From contig CANMSL010000015.1 in NCBI GenBank assembly GCA_947500505.1, positions 1 through 64,000 on the forward strand: DNA of 64,000 nucleotides, written 5' to 3'. Below are positions 8,469 through 16,693 of the stretch, piece after piece. The stretch is from an uncultured Aquimarina sp. GTDB taxonomy: Bacteria > Bacteroidota > Bacteroidia > Flavobacteriales > Flavobacteriaceae. A model generated the notes under the pieces. It did no database searches. It worked only from the letters and a program-made list of their open reading frames with translations, and was not told the DNA's origin. The first letter of the stretch is position 1; each line of letters opens with the position of its first letter. The position numbers and the translations under genes are program-made.

Positions 8469-10436
8469 TTACTTGATAACAATCCGTCGCATCTCGGATA
8501 TATTGTTATGTTTTATTCTTAATAAATACAATCCGGATGATAAATTAATATCAATTTTCGTACTTTCATTAAAATGATGTGTAATCAATAAATTCCCTAA
8601 TGTATCAAAAATTTCCAGATCACCCTGCTTTCCTTTAGTAGACACCATTAAATAGTCATTTACGGGATTCGGGTAGATCAAAACTTCGGATTTGTCGTTC
8701 TCATCTATCGATAGTGTATTGGACCAGGTTTGTCCAACATTGTTGCCCCAGATATACTCTACCAAATCAGGTTGATCAATAAACGGGTTACGATTAAATT
8801 GCCAGGTATAGATAATGTTATTTCGATTCATTTCAAAATCATCCGGAGGATCATTTCTATGCCAATCTACTAAGGTTGTTAAATCACCGAGTTCTGATAT
8901 GGAGTTATCTGTATCTTCAGGAAAGCCATTAACGACTTGCAGAGCTTTATACCTTATAACGAGAAAAAAAATACCTCTAGCCACATCACCTTTCCAACTA
9001 CCTTGATTCGCCGTTGGGCCATTGTATTCTCCGTAATGTTGATTCCCTCTAGAACTATTCTCATTAGAATCTGTAGCGCGCAAGCCGTGTGCATCCGAAT
9101 TAGCGTGACGTAATGAGTCTGCATTGGTAGTAAAAAATCCAGACATACCATCCGCTATGTCATCAAACTCCCTGTAATTATTGAATTCTCCTCTAGATCT
9201 CGGATAGGTATGTTCTCGATTCCAACTATCGCTGGCATCTGTAAATCCTGCAAAATCTAACTTCGAACGATTCTGTTCTGTATATAGCAACCAAACCTGA
9301 TTACTATTTTCCGGGCTTTGATCTGCACTACTCAAAATCTCTACAATATCTGCATAAGAGTGAGTTCTTACCACAGCAGGATCCGCTATAATATCTTGAA
9401 TAGCTTGTGCCAAGGCTCCATCAGACAATCCTTCCAAAGAATCGTAGTAATTTACCAGAGCTGTATTAGATACATTGCCAAAAGTCGGATTCAATGGACT
9501 TCCCCAGGAAGCAACGGTAAAATCATCATCTATAATTCGAATTTCCTTATTATCATTCAGCCGCACAAAATCTGATGGAATTGATCCAAAAGTAATCCTC
9601 ATTACCTCATCACCTTCATTATCATTATCATTAATAATCTGTATTGTAGTAGTAACGGTATTCATTCCTGTAGGAATAGTAACCGATGTACTGCCTGAAT
9701 AGTCTGAAGTTGTAAAACTTCCATTGGTAATGGTAAAATCGAAAGCAAGGTTACTTGTAATATTCATCTCTGTAGTAAAAACAATATCAATACTATCCCC
9801 TTCATTGTATTCATCAAACTGCGTAGAAATCATAATCCCATTAAACTGAACGCCGCTTCCATCATTAGGAATTCCCGGAGTCGGAGTTTTCACCTCGTAA
9901 GTACCATCATTTTTTCGTTGGATCGATTCTGTAGTTTTATTATTATTTTCATTCTCATTTATTTGTTCCATTAATCCTAATAAAGTCATAAGACCAGTAT
10001 CATCAGCATCATCCGTATCGTGTATTATTGCATCCAATAAATTAGCTGTAGTAGCTACTGTACCCTCTGGATAATCTTCTTCATTTCCTAAATAAATTGC
10101 CGCTGCATCTGTTCCATTCTGTATGGTATTTTCAAATAGCACAAAATCCGGTACAGGTGAAACCTCAGGGCCACCAATTAAGAAAATTCCGTTAGCATCG
10201 GTCGAAAAACCATCCAAATCCAATGTAAAATAACTAGAGTCTCCTCCACTGGAAGAACCATTAAATAGTACCAGAACCAATCCATCTAAAGAAAAATTAG
10301 GAGCATTGGACTTTAGTTCTATAAACTCTTGGGTATCTGTACCAGGTGTATCAGAATCTAATTCATTAATAACTACTTGACCAAAAGAAATTTCGACACA
10401 TAATATGATGAAAACTAAAAAATAGAGACGTTTCAT
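8469..10436 (-). CDS. secreted endonuclease I with lamin-tail, Calx-beta-like and T9SS sorting domains
   Basis: 655-residue modular exported protein. Order: signal peptide to residue 19 (ISFGQ); lamin-tail domain about 20-190 (VVINELDSDTPGTDTQEFIEL); Calx-beta-like strand domain about 205-305 (FTTSDYSGSTSVTIPTG); endonuclease I fold about 315-570 with NREHTYPRSRGEF, DAHGLRATDSNENSSRGN and WKGDVARGIFFLVIRY; then a type A T9SS sorting domain over the last 75 residues (IYPNPVNDYL to a Lys-rich end). By family it is a nonspecific nuclease, probably used to degrade extracellular DNA. Secretion through T9SS follows from the C-terminal domain. It is divergent from the TetR gene. Confidence 0.9.
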   Translation of the reverse strand: MKRLYFLVFIILCVEISFGQVVINELDSDTPGTDTQEFIELKSNAPNFSLDGLVLVLFNGSSSGGDSSYFTLDLDGFSTDANGIFLIGGPEVSPVPDFVLFENTIQNGTDAAAIYLGNEEDYPEGTVATTANLLDAIIHDTDDADDTGLMTLLGLMEQINENENNNKTTESIQRKNDGTYEVKTPTPGIPNDGSGVQFNGIMISTQFDEYNEGDSIDIVFTTEMNITSNLAFDFTITNGSFTTSDYSGSTSVTIPTGMNTVTTTIQIINDNDNEGDEVMRITFGSIPSDFVRLNDNKEIRIIDDDFTVASWGSPLNPTFGNVSNTALVNYYDSLEGLSDGALAQAIQDIIADPAVVRTHSYADIVEILSSADQSPENSNQVWLLYTEQNRSKLDFAGFTDASDSWNREHTYPRSRGEFNNYREFDDIADGMSGFFTTNADSLRHANSDAHGLRATDSNENSSRGNQHYGEYNGPTANQGSWKGDVARGIFFLVIRYKALQVVNGFPEDTDNSISELGDLTTLVDWHRNDPPDDFEMNRNNIIYTWQFNRNPFIDQPDLVEYIWGNNVGQTWSNTLSIDENDKSEVLIYPNPVNDYLMVSTKGKQGDLEIFDTLGNLLITHHFNESTKIDINLSSGLYLLRIKHNNISEMRRIVIK

Positions 10437-10557
10437 AATTATAAAATTAGCAATACAAGATAGGTATAATATAAAGCATACTAGGTTATCATTATATTAA
10501 AAGATAGATATCAAAATACACCTATATTATTTCTGAATGTTAAAAAACCTTATAAAT

Positions 10558-10573
10558 TATACCGTTTGGTATA
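10558..10573. promoter_or_regulatory. TetR-type operator, copy 1
   Basis: Perfect inverted repeat TATACC-GTTT-GGTATA; identity continues outward to 10554-10577 (AAATTATACC / GGTATAATTT). It lies 34 nt before the tetR ATG and overlaps a possible -7 element (TATAATTTG at 10570-10578), as expected for autorepression. The divergent nuclease gene starts about 120 nt away on the other side. Confidence 0.75.
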
Positions 10574-10607
10574 ATTTGTCTATTTTAGTGATCCGATTCG
10601 ATAATAA

Positions 10608-11204
10608 ATGTTAACAAAAGCAAAGAAAACTTCCGAATTTATAATTCAAACGGTAGCGCCTATTTTTAACAAAAATGGGTATGCGGCGACTAGTTTAAGC
10701 GATATTACCAACGCAACGGGTCTTACGAAAGGAGCTATTTATGGGAATTTCAAAAATAAAGAGGAATTAGCTATTTCTGCATTTACGATGACTGTAAAAA
10801 ACATGTTAAGGAGAATTACCGATCATCAATCATTGAGTAATTCTCCATTAGAAAAATTATTTTTAATTACTGATTTTTATAGAAATTATTATAATTATAG
10901 CCAGGAATTAGGAGGCTGTCCTGTTTTAAATATGGGAGTAGATGCAAAACATCAAAACACCCTACTTTTTAAACATGTACAATATACTATTAATAAAATA
11001 CAGAATAACGTAGCCAGACTTATTGATGATGGAAAACAGGCGAAAGAAATACAATTGGAAATTAATTCAATTCTTTATGCTAAAAGATTATATACCTTGA
11101 TAATTGGTGCAATTTTCATGACCCACACCATGGAAGACAATAGCTATTTATTACAGACCATGGATCAAATTGACACTATGATTCATAGCGAACTGAGAAA
11201 ATAA
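10608..11204 (+). CDS. TetR/AcrR-family transcriptional regulator
   Basis: 198-residue one-component repressor. The N-terminal helix-turn-helix reads FNKNGYAATSLSDITNATGLTKGAIYGNFKNKEEL in pieces across residues 18-52, a standard TetR DNA-binding domain. The helical C-terminal ligand domain contains a Cys-Pro (GGCPVLNMG), common in the YxaF/LmrA-like branch. Operator copies occur immediately before this gene and again between it and the thioesterase gene, so it very likely represses both. The effector is unknown; an acyl-CoA or fatty acid is possible given its neighbour. Confidence 0.92.
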   Translation: MLTKAKKTSEFIIQTVAPIFNKNGYAATSLSDITNATGLTKGAIYGNFKNKEELAISAFTMTVKNMLRRITDHQSLSNSPLEKLFLITDFYRNYYNYSQELGGCPVLNMGVDAKHQNTLLFKHVQYTINKIQNNVARLIDDGKQAKEIQLEINSILYAKRLYTLIIGAIFMTHTMEDNSYLLQTMDQIDTMIHSELRK

Positions 11205-11222
11205 TTTTTTTTTGAAATAAAA

Positions 11223-11238
11223 TATACCAATCGGTATA
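11223..11238. promoter_or_regulatory. TetR-type operator, copy 2
   Basis: TATACC-AATC-GGTATA has the same half-sites and 4-nt spacer as the site before tetR. It lies between the tetR stop and the thioesterase ATG, 13 nt before the latter. A TTG at 11212-11214 lies 20 nt before the TA at 11235, so a separately controlled promoter is plausible. Confidence 0.75.
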
Positions 11239-11251
11239 AAATATAAAAATC

Positions 11252-11737
11252 ATGACAACACTACCAAAGATTTTAGAGAGCAAAACCAAAATCAGATTTC
11301 AACATTGTGATCCATTCAATCATCTGAATAATGCAGAATACATTAATTACATGATCAATGCCAGAGAAGACCAGATAATAGAACACTATGATATAGATCT
11401 CTACAAAATGGCTCAGACTAAAGGTGTCAGTTGGGTGGTCGGCACTAATCAAATTGCCTACTTGCGTCCAGCGTTCTTAATGGAAGCTATTGTTATAGAC
11501 TCTCAACTTCTCTCCTGCACAGAGAACGAATTACTTGTGGAAATACGTATGTGGAATCACAATAAAACAGAATTAAAGGCAATCATGTGGAGTTCCTTTG
11601 TACACTTTAATTTACTAAAACAGAAACGATGGAATCATACTGCAGAACTCATGGAATTATTCAATTCCATCAAGAACCCTTTGGATGTAAATACTTTTAA
11701 CGAAAGAATTTTACAATTAAAACCACAAAAAGTGTAA
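11252..11737 (+). CDS. hotdog-fold acyl-CoA/acyl-ACP thioesterase
   Basis: 161-residue single hotdog domain of the 4-hydroxybenzoyl-CoA thioesterase/FadM type. The catalytic region RFQHCDPFNHLNNAEYINY carries the Asp-Pro and His-Leu-Asn-Asn pattern. It should hydrolyse an acyl thioester in the cytosol; the chain is not predictable. It follows tetR after 47 nt that contain the second operator, so it probably belongs to the TetR regulon. It is not a close match to the short YbgC-type gene at 52.3 kb. Confidence 0.85.
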   Translation: MTTLPKILESKTKIRFQHCDPFNHLNNAEYINYMINAREDQIIEHYDIDLYKMAQTKGVSWVVGTNQIAYLRPAFLMEAIVIDSQLLSCTENELLVEIRMWNHNKTELKAIMWSSFVHFNLLKQKRWNHTAELMELFNSIKNPLDVNTFNERILQLKPQKV

Positions 11738-11792
11738 CATATCATTTTAAAACGAGTCTTATATTTACATCAATCAACAAAACCTAACCATT

Positions 11793-11918
11793 ATGAAGTC
11801 TTCCGGAGATCTTGGCTCCTCTCAAAAAAAGAGAAGCTCATATTTTTTTATTGGATTTTTTATCATCGCAATATTATCTATGACCATTGTAGTGTGGCAG
11901 CTAGGTTTACTAGGATAA
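11793..11918 (+). CDS. small single-span membrane protein
   Basis: A 41-codon frame from ATG to TAA. Its product has a polar basic N-terminus (SSQKKRSS) and then about 20 hydrophobic residues (FFIGFFIIAILSMTIVV) ending in WQLGLLG, a clean single transmembrane helix with positive-inside bias. It follows the thioesterase gene and is closed by a perfect 17-bp terminator hairpin, both of which support it as real. There is no recognisable family or Shine-Dalgarno sequence, as is normal here. Confidence 0.5.
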   Translation: MKSSGDLGSSQKKRSSYFFIGFFIIAILSMTIVVWQLGLLG

Positions 11919-11951
11919 AAGCTAGAGAATGGTTACCAATGATCAATTAAA

Positions 11952-11988
11952 AAAGCCTCAATATATTTACGAAATATATTGAGGCTTT
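11952..11988. terminator. strong bidirectional terminator
   Basis: Perfect 17-bp arms (AAAGCCTCAATATATTT and its complement) with a 3-nt loop. It lies between the plus-strand small ORF and the convergent minus-strand lipoprotein gene, so it can serve both. Confidence 0.85.
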
Positions 11989-12027
11989 CGGGAATAGTTT
12001 TCTTTTACATAGAATAAAGAATCTTAT

Positions 12028-12309
12028 TTAATTTCCTGCATCTGCACAATCTATTGGCAATAATGCTAACTCATCGGCATATGCCAATTCACTAGTACAT
12101 TCCAGATCTCTGTACTCCTCTACCGTATCCTTGATCGCCTGGCACGTAGTTTCATTTTGATCCGCCTCATATGCTTCTATTGCTGCTTCTACAGATAACT
12201 GTAGCGCATCTTCTGCAATATCGCATGTTGCATCTTCTACATCATCTCCATCACAAGAAATACATAATACTCCTGCTGAAAATAGTAAGGTAAAAATTGT
12301 TTTTTTCAT
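12028..12309 (-). CDS. small acidic cysteine-containing lipoprotein
   Basis: 93 residues from MKKTIFTLLFSAGVLCISC, with the lipobox Cys at 19. Longer frames reach 12336 but only add residues before the signal peptide. The mature part is very acidic, almost wholly helical and has four further cysteines (ATCDIA, ETTCQA, DLECTS, PIDCAD), suggesting two disulfides in a small helical bundle. I know of no function. It is convergent with the small membrane protein and divergent from the phytase-like gene. Confidence 0.65.
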   Translation of the reverse strand: MKKTIFTLLFSAGVLCISCDGDDVEDATCDIAEDALQLSVEAAIEAYEADQNETTCQAIKDTVEEYRDLECTSELAYADELALLPIDCADAGN

Positions 12310-12469
12310 CATTGTTGCTTTTTTGTTATTCAACAAATATGATATTATCCTATCTTCTCCACTATCTCTAAGAATATTTTTTTTAACTCAATCCGCTACG
12401 AAATTATAAAAGCTAAACACTCTATGAAGGATAAAAACACTATTTTTAAACACTTTTGATAATCTTACT

Positions 12470-13597
12470 ATGTATTCCAACAAAGCTTGTCGTATCATAC
12501 TCCTTTCCTGCCTCGGTTTTATAGTATCGTGTGGTAGTAACGCTACAAGTTCTCCTGTGAATGCTATAAGAATAAAATATCTAGATGAATACGTGATTGA
12601 CAATGATTCTATTTTTCCGGACTCCAAAATTGGCGGACTATCTGGTATCGAGTATCATACGGAAAAAAATGTTTTCTATATTGTATGCGATGATTCAAAA
12701 AATCCACGATTTTATAAGACATCCATCTCGATCAAAGATGACAAATTTAACGGCGTATCATTTGATAAACTTATTAAAATAAAGGATGAAAGCAATCAGT
12801 TTTTATCCAAAAACATAATGGACCTCGAAGCGATCAGAAGTTTTGGAAAAAAGGAGTTCATTTTTACCAGTGAAGGATCTATAAAAAACAACTACAATCC
12901 TTCTATTTTTATTACCGATTCGACAGGGAATTATGAGTATGAATTAAAACTTCCTTCTTATTTTTTGACAGAAAAGAATTCAAGAAACAAACCAAGACAT
13001 AATGGTGTTTTTGAAGGATTAACCAGAGATATCCTTACAGAAGGTGTTTGGGCTTCTATGGAACTTCCTCTAGAATCAGATGGAAATGAGTCAACTTTTA
13101 ACAATAAAGGGGCTCCCGTTAGAATTACCTATTTTGATAAAAATAATAATCAAGCAGATTTTCAATTCACTTACCAGCTTGATAAGCTTGCTAAAGATCC
13201 AAAAGGAAAATTTGGTGTGAATGGAGTTACAGATTTATTACAACTAAACAAAAAGCAATTTCTGATAGTAGAACGGGGATATTCTGCCGGTTACGGAACG
13301 CAAGGAAATACAGTACGAATTTATTTGTCCGAAATTGACAAGGCGACGAATACTTTAGAATTGGAAACTCTTAAGAATGAAACTTACAAACCAGCAGTCA
13401 AGCGATTGCTTTTTGATTTTGAGACTGTAAGGCACCAATTAACCGATCGGATTGTTGATAATATCGAAGGAATTACGTTGGGTCCTATCTTATCTAATGG
13501 AAATCAATCACTAATTCTAATTGCTGACAACAACTTTAATCCAACTTCTAAACAGATCAACCAACTCATATTACTTGAACTTAGTATGACACCATAA
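12470..13597 (+). CDS. phytase-like domain lipoprotein
   Basis: 375 residues with a lipoprotein signal (lipobox IVSC, Cys 21). The mature part matches the esterase-like/phytase-like domain (PF13449): GGLSGIEYH at the start, DLEAIRS, FEGLTRDI in the middle, NGVTDLLQL and ERGYSAGYG, then NIEGITLGP and LILIADNNFNP. These repeated GL/GI-E motifs mark the blades of a propeller. The substrate is unproven; phosphate or ester hydrolysis is the family suggestion. It is followed closely by a histidine phosphatase gene, so the two may act in one phosphate-scavenging unit. Confidence 0.8.
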   Translation: MYSNKACRIILLSCLGFIVSCGSNATSSPVNAIRIKYLDEYVIDNDSIFPDSKIGGLSGIEYHTEKNVFYIVCDDSKNPRFYKTSISIKDDKFNGVSFDKLIKIKDESNQFLSKNIMDLEAIRSFGKKEFIFTSEGSIKNNYNPSIFITDSTGNYEYELKLPSYFLTEKNSRNKPRHNGVFEGLTRDILTEGVWASMELPLESDGNESTFNNKGAPVRITYFDKNNNQADFQFTYQLDKLAKDPKGKFGVNGVTDLLQLNKKQFLIVERGYSAGYGTQGNTVRIYLSEIDKATNTLELETLKNETYKPAVKRLLFDFETVRHQLTDRIVDNIEGITLGPILSNGNQSLILIADNNFNPTSKQINQLILLELSMTP

Positions 13598-13689
13598 ACT
13601 CAAATGTTTAAGAAAGTCTTCAAAACTGAGATGATATGACCAAAATATTAAACGACGAAATGCATCAGATAACTAGAAAATTAAAAAAC

Positions 13690-14193
13690 ATGAAATTAAT
13701 CCTTAAACTAATCATTCTATTAACCATATTTAGTAGCTGTGCGCAAAAAAAAGATGCTGAACTAAATACGACAACCTATATTTTGGTTAGACACGCAGAA
13801 AAAGACCCTACCGATCATAAAAACCCAAACCTTACCGAGGAAGGAAAACAAAGAGCTGTAAAACTATCAGAATTATATAGTGACACAAAAATAGATTATG
13901 TTTTTAGCACTGATTATAATAGAACTATACAAACGGCAACTCCTTTAGCGGAAAGTAAAAATTTAAAAATTTTAAACTACGATCCACAACATTTATACAA
14001 TGATGAGTTTAAACAAAAGACCAAAGGAAAAACATCTTTAATTGTTGGTCATAGCAACACCACCCCAAGTTTTGTCAATAAAATTTTAGGAGAGCAAAAA
14101 TATCAGAATATAGATGAGGATGAATATGATAAAATTTTCACTATTGTTATTACTAATGACAAGATTACAGACACTGTCACTGGTTATAACTAA
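13690..14193 (+). CDS. histidine phosphatase superfamily lipoprotein
   Basis: Phosphoglycerate-mutase-like phosphatase of 167 residues. The catalytic RHAEK sits early (ILVRHAEKDP), with NLTEEGKQRA, the STDYNRTIQTA Arg, and the second His in LIVGHSNT. The start at 13690 gives a lipoprotein signal (LTIFSSC, Cys 17); an in-frame ATG at 13636 would add 18 residues and bury that signal. It lies 92 nt after the phytase-like gene and ends 3 nt from a convergent gene. The substrate is unknown. Confidence 0.85.
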   Translation: MKLILKLIILLTIFSSCAQKKDAELNTTTYILVRHAEKDPTDHKNPNLTEEGKQRAVKLSELYSDTKIDYVFSTDYNRTIQTATPLAESKNLKILNYDPQHLYNDEFKQKTKGKTSLIVGHSNTTPSFVNKILGEQKYQNIDEDEYDKIFTIVITNDKITDTVTGYN

Positions 14194-14196
14194 GCA

Positions 14197-14943
14197 TTAA
14201 TCTCTTTTGACGTAAGCGAAGATATCCTCTAACTCAATGTTAGAAAGAAGTTTTAACTGTCCTTTTTCTAACATCAGATCCAATGTTGACAAAGGTGTGG
14301 ACGTAATATCAGTTTTGTAATTATGGTAATCTACAAATCGAATTCCGTTAATCACTCTTGGGTTATAAGCCTCTCTAAAACGAATACCGCCGCCATCCAC
14401 AGCATATTTGTACGCCAAGTAATCGACTGAAAAGTTTTCTTTGTGTATCCAGTACATAAACTCATCTTCAAAATCTGTTCCTCCACCTTGCTGGTCAAAT
14501 GTTACTTTAATTTTATAGTATGAGGAACCCTTAATTTTTGATTCGCCCACTAACTCCTTATGAACAGCTGGTGCATTTAATCCATAAGGCAAATTTGCAA
14601 AATAATGCACCGAATTTACTCCATCACCTATTTTGGTAACTAATGAATCTATTACTTTTATCTCACAATTATTAATAAATCGAGACAAACCATTGTTACT
14701 CAAAACATCACGAACTGTACTATCTGTGGTCGTCACCAACCTTTCTAATTTGTAATTTCCATTATTCCGTGCACTTCTATATTCTTTTCCCCGAAAGGTA
14801 AAATATATAATTGCTTTGTCATATTTTGTTCCTCCGGCATTTTTTATAACCTTATCTACAATCGTTTGCGCAGAAAACTGAGCGGTGATCCCAGTAAAAG
14901 AAAGTAAGACAAATGTCATTAACAAATATGATAGTTTATTCAT
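14197..14943 (-). CDS. DUF6503-family exported protein
   Basis: 248 residues with a signal peptide ending near ITAQ. The core pattern is DKAIIYFTFRGKEY, VGESKIKGSSYYKIKVTF, DFEDEFMYWIHKENFSVDYLAY and NGIRFVDYHNYK, a beta-rich fold that resembles periplasmic lipoprotein-carrier-like (LolA/LolB) proteins in layout. I recognise it as the flavobacterial DUF6503 family; its function is unknown. The gene stands alone, convergent with the histidine phosphatase gene. Confidence 0.75.
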   Translation of the reverse strand: MNKLSYLLMTFVLLSFTGITAQFSAQTIVDKVIKNAGGTKYDKAIIYFTFRGKEYRSARNNGNYKLERLVTTTDSTVRDVLSNNGLSRFINNCEIKVIDSLVTKIGDGVNSVHYFANLPYGLNAPAVHKELVGESKIKGSSYYKIKVTFDQQGGGTDFEDEFMYWIHKENFSVDYLAYKYAVDGGGIRFREAYNPRVINGIRFVDYHNYKTDITSTPLSTLDLMLEKGQLKLLSNIELEDIFAYVKRD

Positions 14944-15117
14944 GGGTGATGTTTACTAATGCGACTAAAATAATAGTTACATTATCAATAATTGCAAGTA
15001 TTTTGTTAAACTAAATATTACTTTTTAAAGATCAACATCCCCACAAGGTTTCTACCTATGTCAACTGATTATCTATTGATATACCATTTAAAGTGTCTGA
15101 TTTTACACTTATTTTTT

Positions 15118-15145
15118 TTGAAATTTGAAAAAGATAATTATTTTG
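15118..15145 (+). promoter_or_regulatory. candidate promoter for the small exported protein
   Basis: TTG at 15118-15120 and TATTTTG at 15139-15145, 18 nt apart, just before the ATGs at 15161 and 15170. Its position argues against the longer in-frame start at 15125, which lies inside the promoter. Confidence 0.35.
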
Positions 15146-15169
15146 CAAACCCTAAATCTTATGAATACA

Positions 15170-15526
15170 ATGAAATATATTTTACTTCTTTTGGTTTGTA
15201 TCGCAACACAACCATTATTAGCACAAGACGCTGTTATCTACGAAAAAACAACGAAAGCTTTTCAAGAAAATTTTAACGCTCAGAATATTGATGCGGTTTT
15301 TGAATTATATTCTGCTGAAATGCAGGAAGAGATGACCAAAGAAGGAGTTGCACGTTTTATAAAAGGGTGTCACTCACAATTTGGAAATTTAAAAAACTTG
15401 ACCTTTATAGAATCGGCAGAAGGTATTAATAGCTACACTGCAACTTTCGAAAAAATAAGTTTGGTGATGGAACTTAAATTAAATACTGACGGCAAGATTA
15501 CTACCATACAATTTCAGGAACCATAA
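15170..15526 (+). CDS. small exported DUF3887-like protein
   Basis: 118 residues with a signal peptide (LLLLVCIATQPLLAQ). The mature part, about 100 residues, reads ENFNAQNIDAVFELYSAEMQ and later GNLKNLTFIE, a layout shared with NTF2-like DUF3887/DUF3471 domains that bind small ligands in exported proteins. The assignment is by pattern only. Starts at 15161 (three residues longer) and 15125 are possible but less likely given the promoter position. A terminator follows. Confidence 0.65.
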   Translation: MKYILLLLVCIATQPLLAQDAVIYEKTTKAFQENFNAQNIDAVFELYSAEMQEEMTKEGVARFIKGCHSQFGNLKNLTFIESAEGINSYTATFEKISLVMELKLNTDGKITTIQFQEP

Positions 15527-15550
15527 AAAGATTTACATATTATAATTTAC

Positions 15551-15574
15551 AAAGCTTTCTTTAGGGAAAGCTTT
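15551..15574 (+). terminator. rho-independent terminator
   Basis: Nine-base arms AAAGCTTTC and GAAAGCTTT with a 6-nt loop and trailing T run, 24 nt after the small exported protein gene. Confidence 0.75.
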
Positions 15575-15577
15575 TTG

Positions 15578-15585
15578 TATTTTTG
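15578..15585 (+). promoter_or_regulatory. candidate -7 box for smpB
   Basis: TATTTTTG matches TAnnTTTG. Transcription would start near 15590, which rules out the longer in-frame frame opening at 15592 and supports the smpB ATG at 15616. Confidence 0.45.
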
Positions 15586-15615
15586 TAAAGCTTGCAAACT
15601 TTCGCATTACAAAAC

Positions 15616-16077
15616 ATGAATCAGAATAGAATCAATATACTTAACAGAAAAGCCAAATTCGAGTACGAGTTTTTGGATAAATATACCGCTGGAATTAAGC
15701 TTGTCGGAACAGAGATCAAAGCTATTAGAGAAGGAAAAGCCGGTATAGCAGAGAGTTTTTGTGAATTTCATAATGGTGGAGAGCTTTTTGTGATCAATAT
15801 GCACATAGAAGAATACTCTCACGCAACCTATTTCAATCATAACCCAAAAAGCGAACGAAAGTTATTGCTAAACAGGCAGGAACTTAAAAAGCTGGAGAAA
15901 GAAGTAAAAAATTCTGGACTAACAATTATACCCACACGATTATTTGTAAATGACCGAGGTTTAGCCAAATTGGATATCGCACTGGCCAGGGGTAAAAAAT
16001 TATACGACAAAAGAGAAGCTATAAAAGATAGGGATAATAAACGTGCTATGGATCGAATTAAAAAAGATTATAAGTAG
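15616..16077 (+). CDS. smpB: SsrA-binding protein SmpB
   Basis: 153-residue partner of tmRNA in trans-translation; it carries alanyl-tmRNA to stalled ribosomes. Family marks are NRKAKFEYEF, GIKLVGTEIKAIREGKA, the HIEEYSHATYFNHNPKSERKLLL stretch (seen in parts) and the basic C-terminal tail DNKRAMDRIKKDYK, which is unfolded until it enters the mRNA channel. MNQNRINI is the usual Bacteroidota N-terminus. I did not find the tmRNA gene itself in this window. Confidence 0.95.
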   Translation: MNQNRINILNRKAKFEYEFLDKYTAGIKLVGTEIKAIREGKAGIAESFCEFHNGGELFVINMHIEEYSHATYFNHNPKSERKLLLNRQELKKLEKEVKNSGLTIIPTRLFVNDRGLAKLDIALARGKKLYDKREAIKDRDNKRAMDRIKKDYK

Positions 16078-16092
16078 TGGCTTAAAAAAAGG

Positions 16093-16683
16093 TTATTCTC
16101 TCATTATTTTTTCATATTCTTTTCGTGCTTCCTGCTGCAACCCTGGATTTTCCGGATCTCGATCTAACCGTTTAACCACATCAATATAATTAGGATAATT
16201 TTTATACCTCAATTCTAAAAAAGCATAATCTGATAAAAACAAAAAAACGTAACCCAGCAAACCAAAAAACACTACTCTAATCATAAGTCTTTGATAAAAA
16301 AGTCTATTCTCTTTTATGATTTTTACAAAGCCTATGATGAAAATTACATTCAAAAAATTAACTCCAATAATCAACATTTCATTTCCAAATGGCCATCGAA
16401 ATATTTTAAACAAGATTCCTATTAATAAAATGGAGATTGAAATTCCTACGCAGATGGCACCAATAATTCTCCAGTTCGAAATACCTACGTATGATACCTT
16501 TTTGAAAATTTTACGGAAAGGTATATTATTGAAAAGAGCAAAACCAAAATAAAAATACAAACAAGATAATCCTAAGAGTGATACGATAGTAATGGTTGCA
16601 CCATAAGGATACCCTAATAAGTAAATCAAAAAACCGAGGACAAATAAGAGTGGGAATACGAAAAGTTCTAATTTCCTCATCAA
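16093..16683 (-). CDS. multi-span membrane protein with GldL-like motif
   Basis: 196 residues with five or six hydrophobic spans and a short charged C-terminal tail (EARKEYEKIMRE). The segment GILFKIFRWPFGNEML resembles the membrane motif seen in GldL-type and other small flavobacterial membrane proteins, but the gliding-specific remainder is absent, so I do not call it gldL. Two adjacent ATGs are possible starts. It lies 10 nt after pcm and is probably co-transcribed. Confidence 0.6.
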   Translation of the reverse strand: MMRKLELFVFPLLFVLGFLIYLLGYPYGATITIVSLLGLSCLYFYFGFALFNNIPFRKIFKKVSYVGISNWRIIGAICVGISISILLIGILFKIFRWPFGNEMLIIGVNFLNVIFIIGFVKIIKENRLFYQRLMIRVVFFGLLGYVFLFLSDYAFLELRYKNYPNYIDVVKRLDRDPENPGLQQEARKEYEKIMRE

Positions 16684-16693
16684 GAAATCCTAT

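Noticed and set aside
15586..16092. tmRNA gene near smpB
   Set aside because: No tag-peptide or tRNA-like ends were found around smpB.
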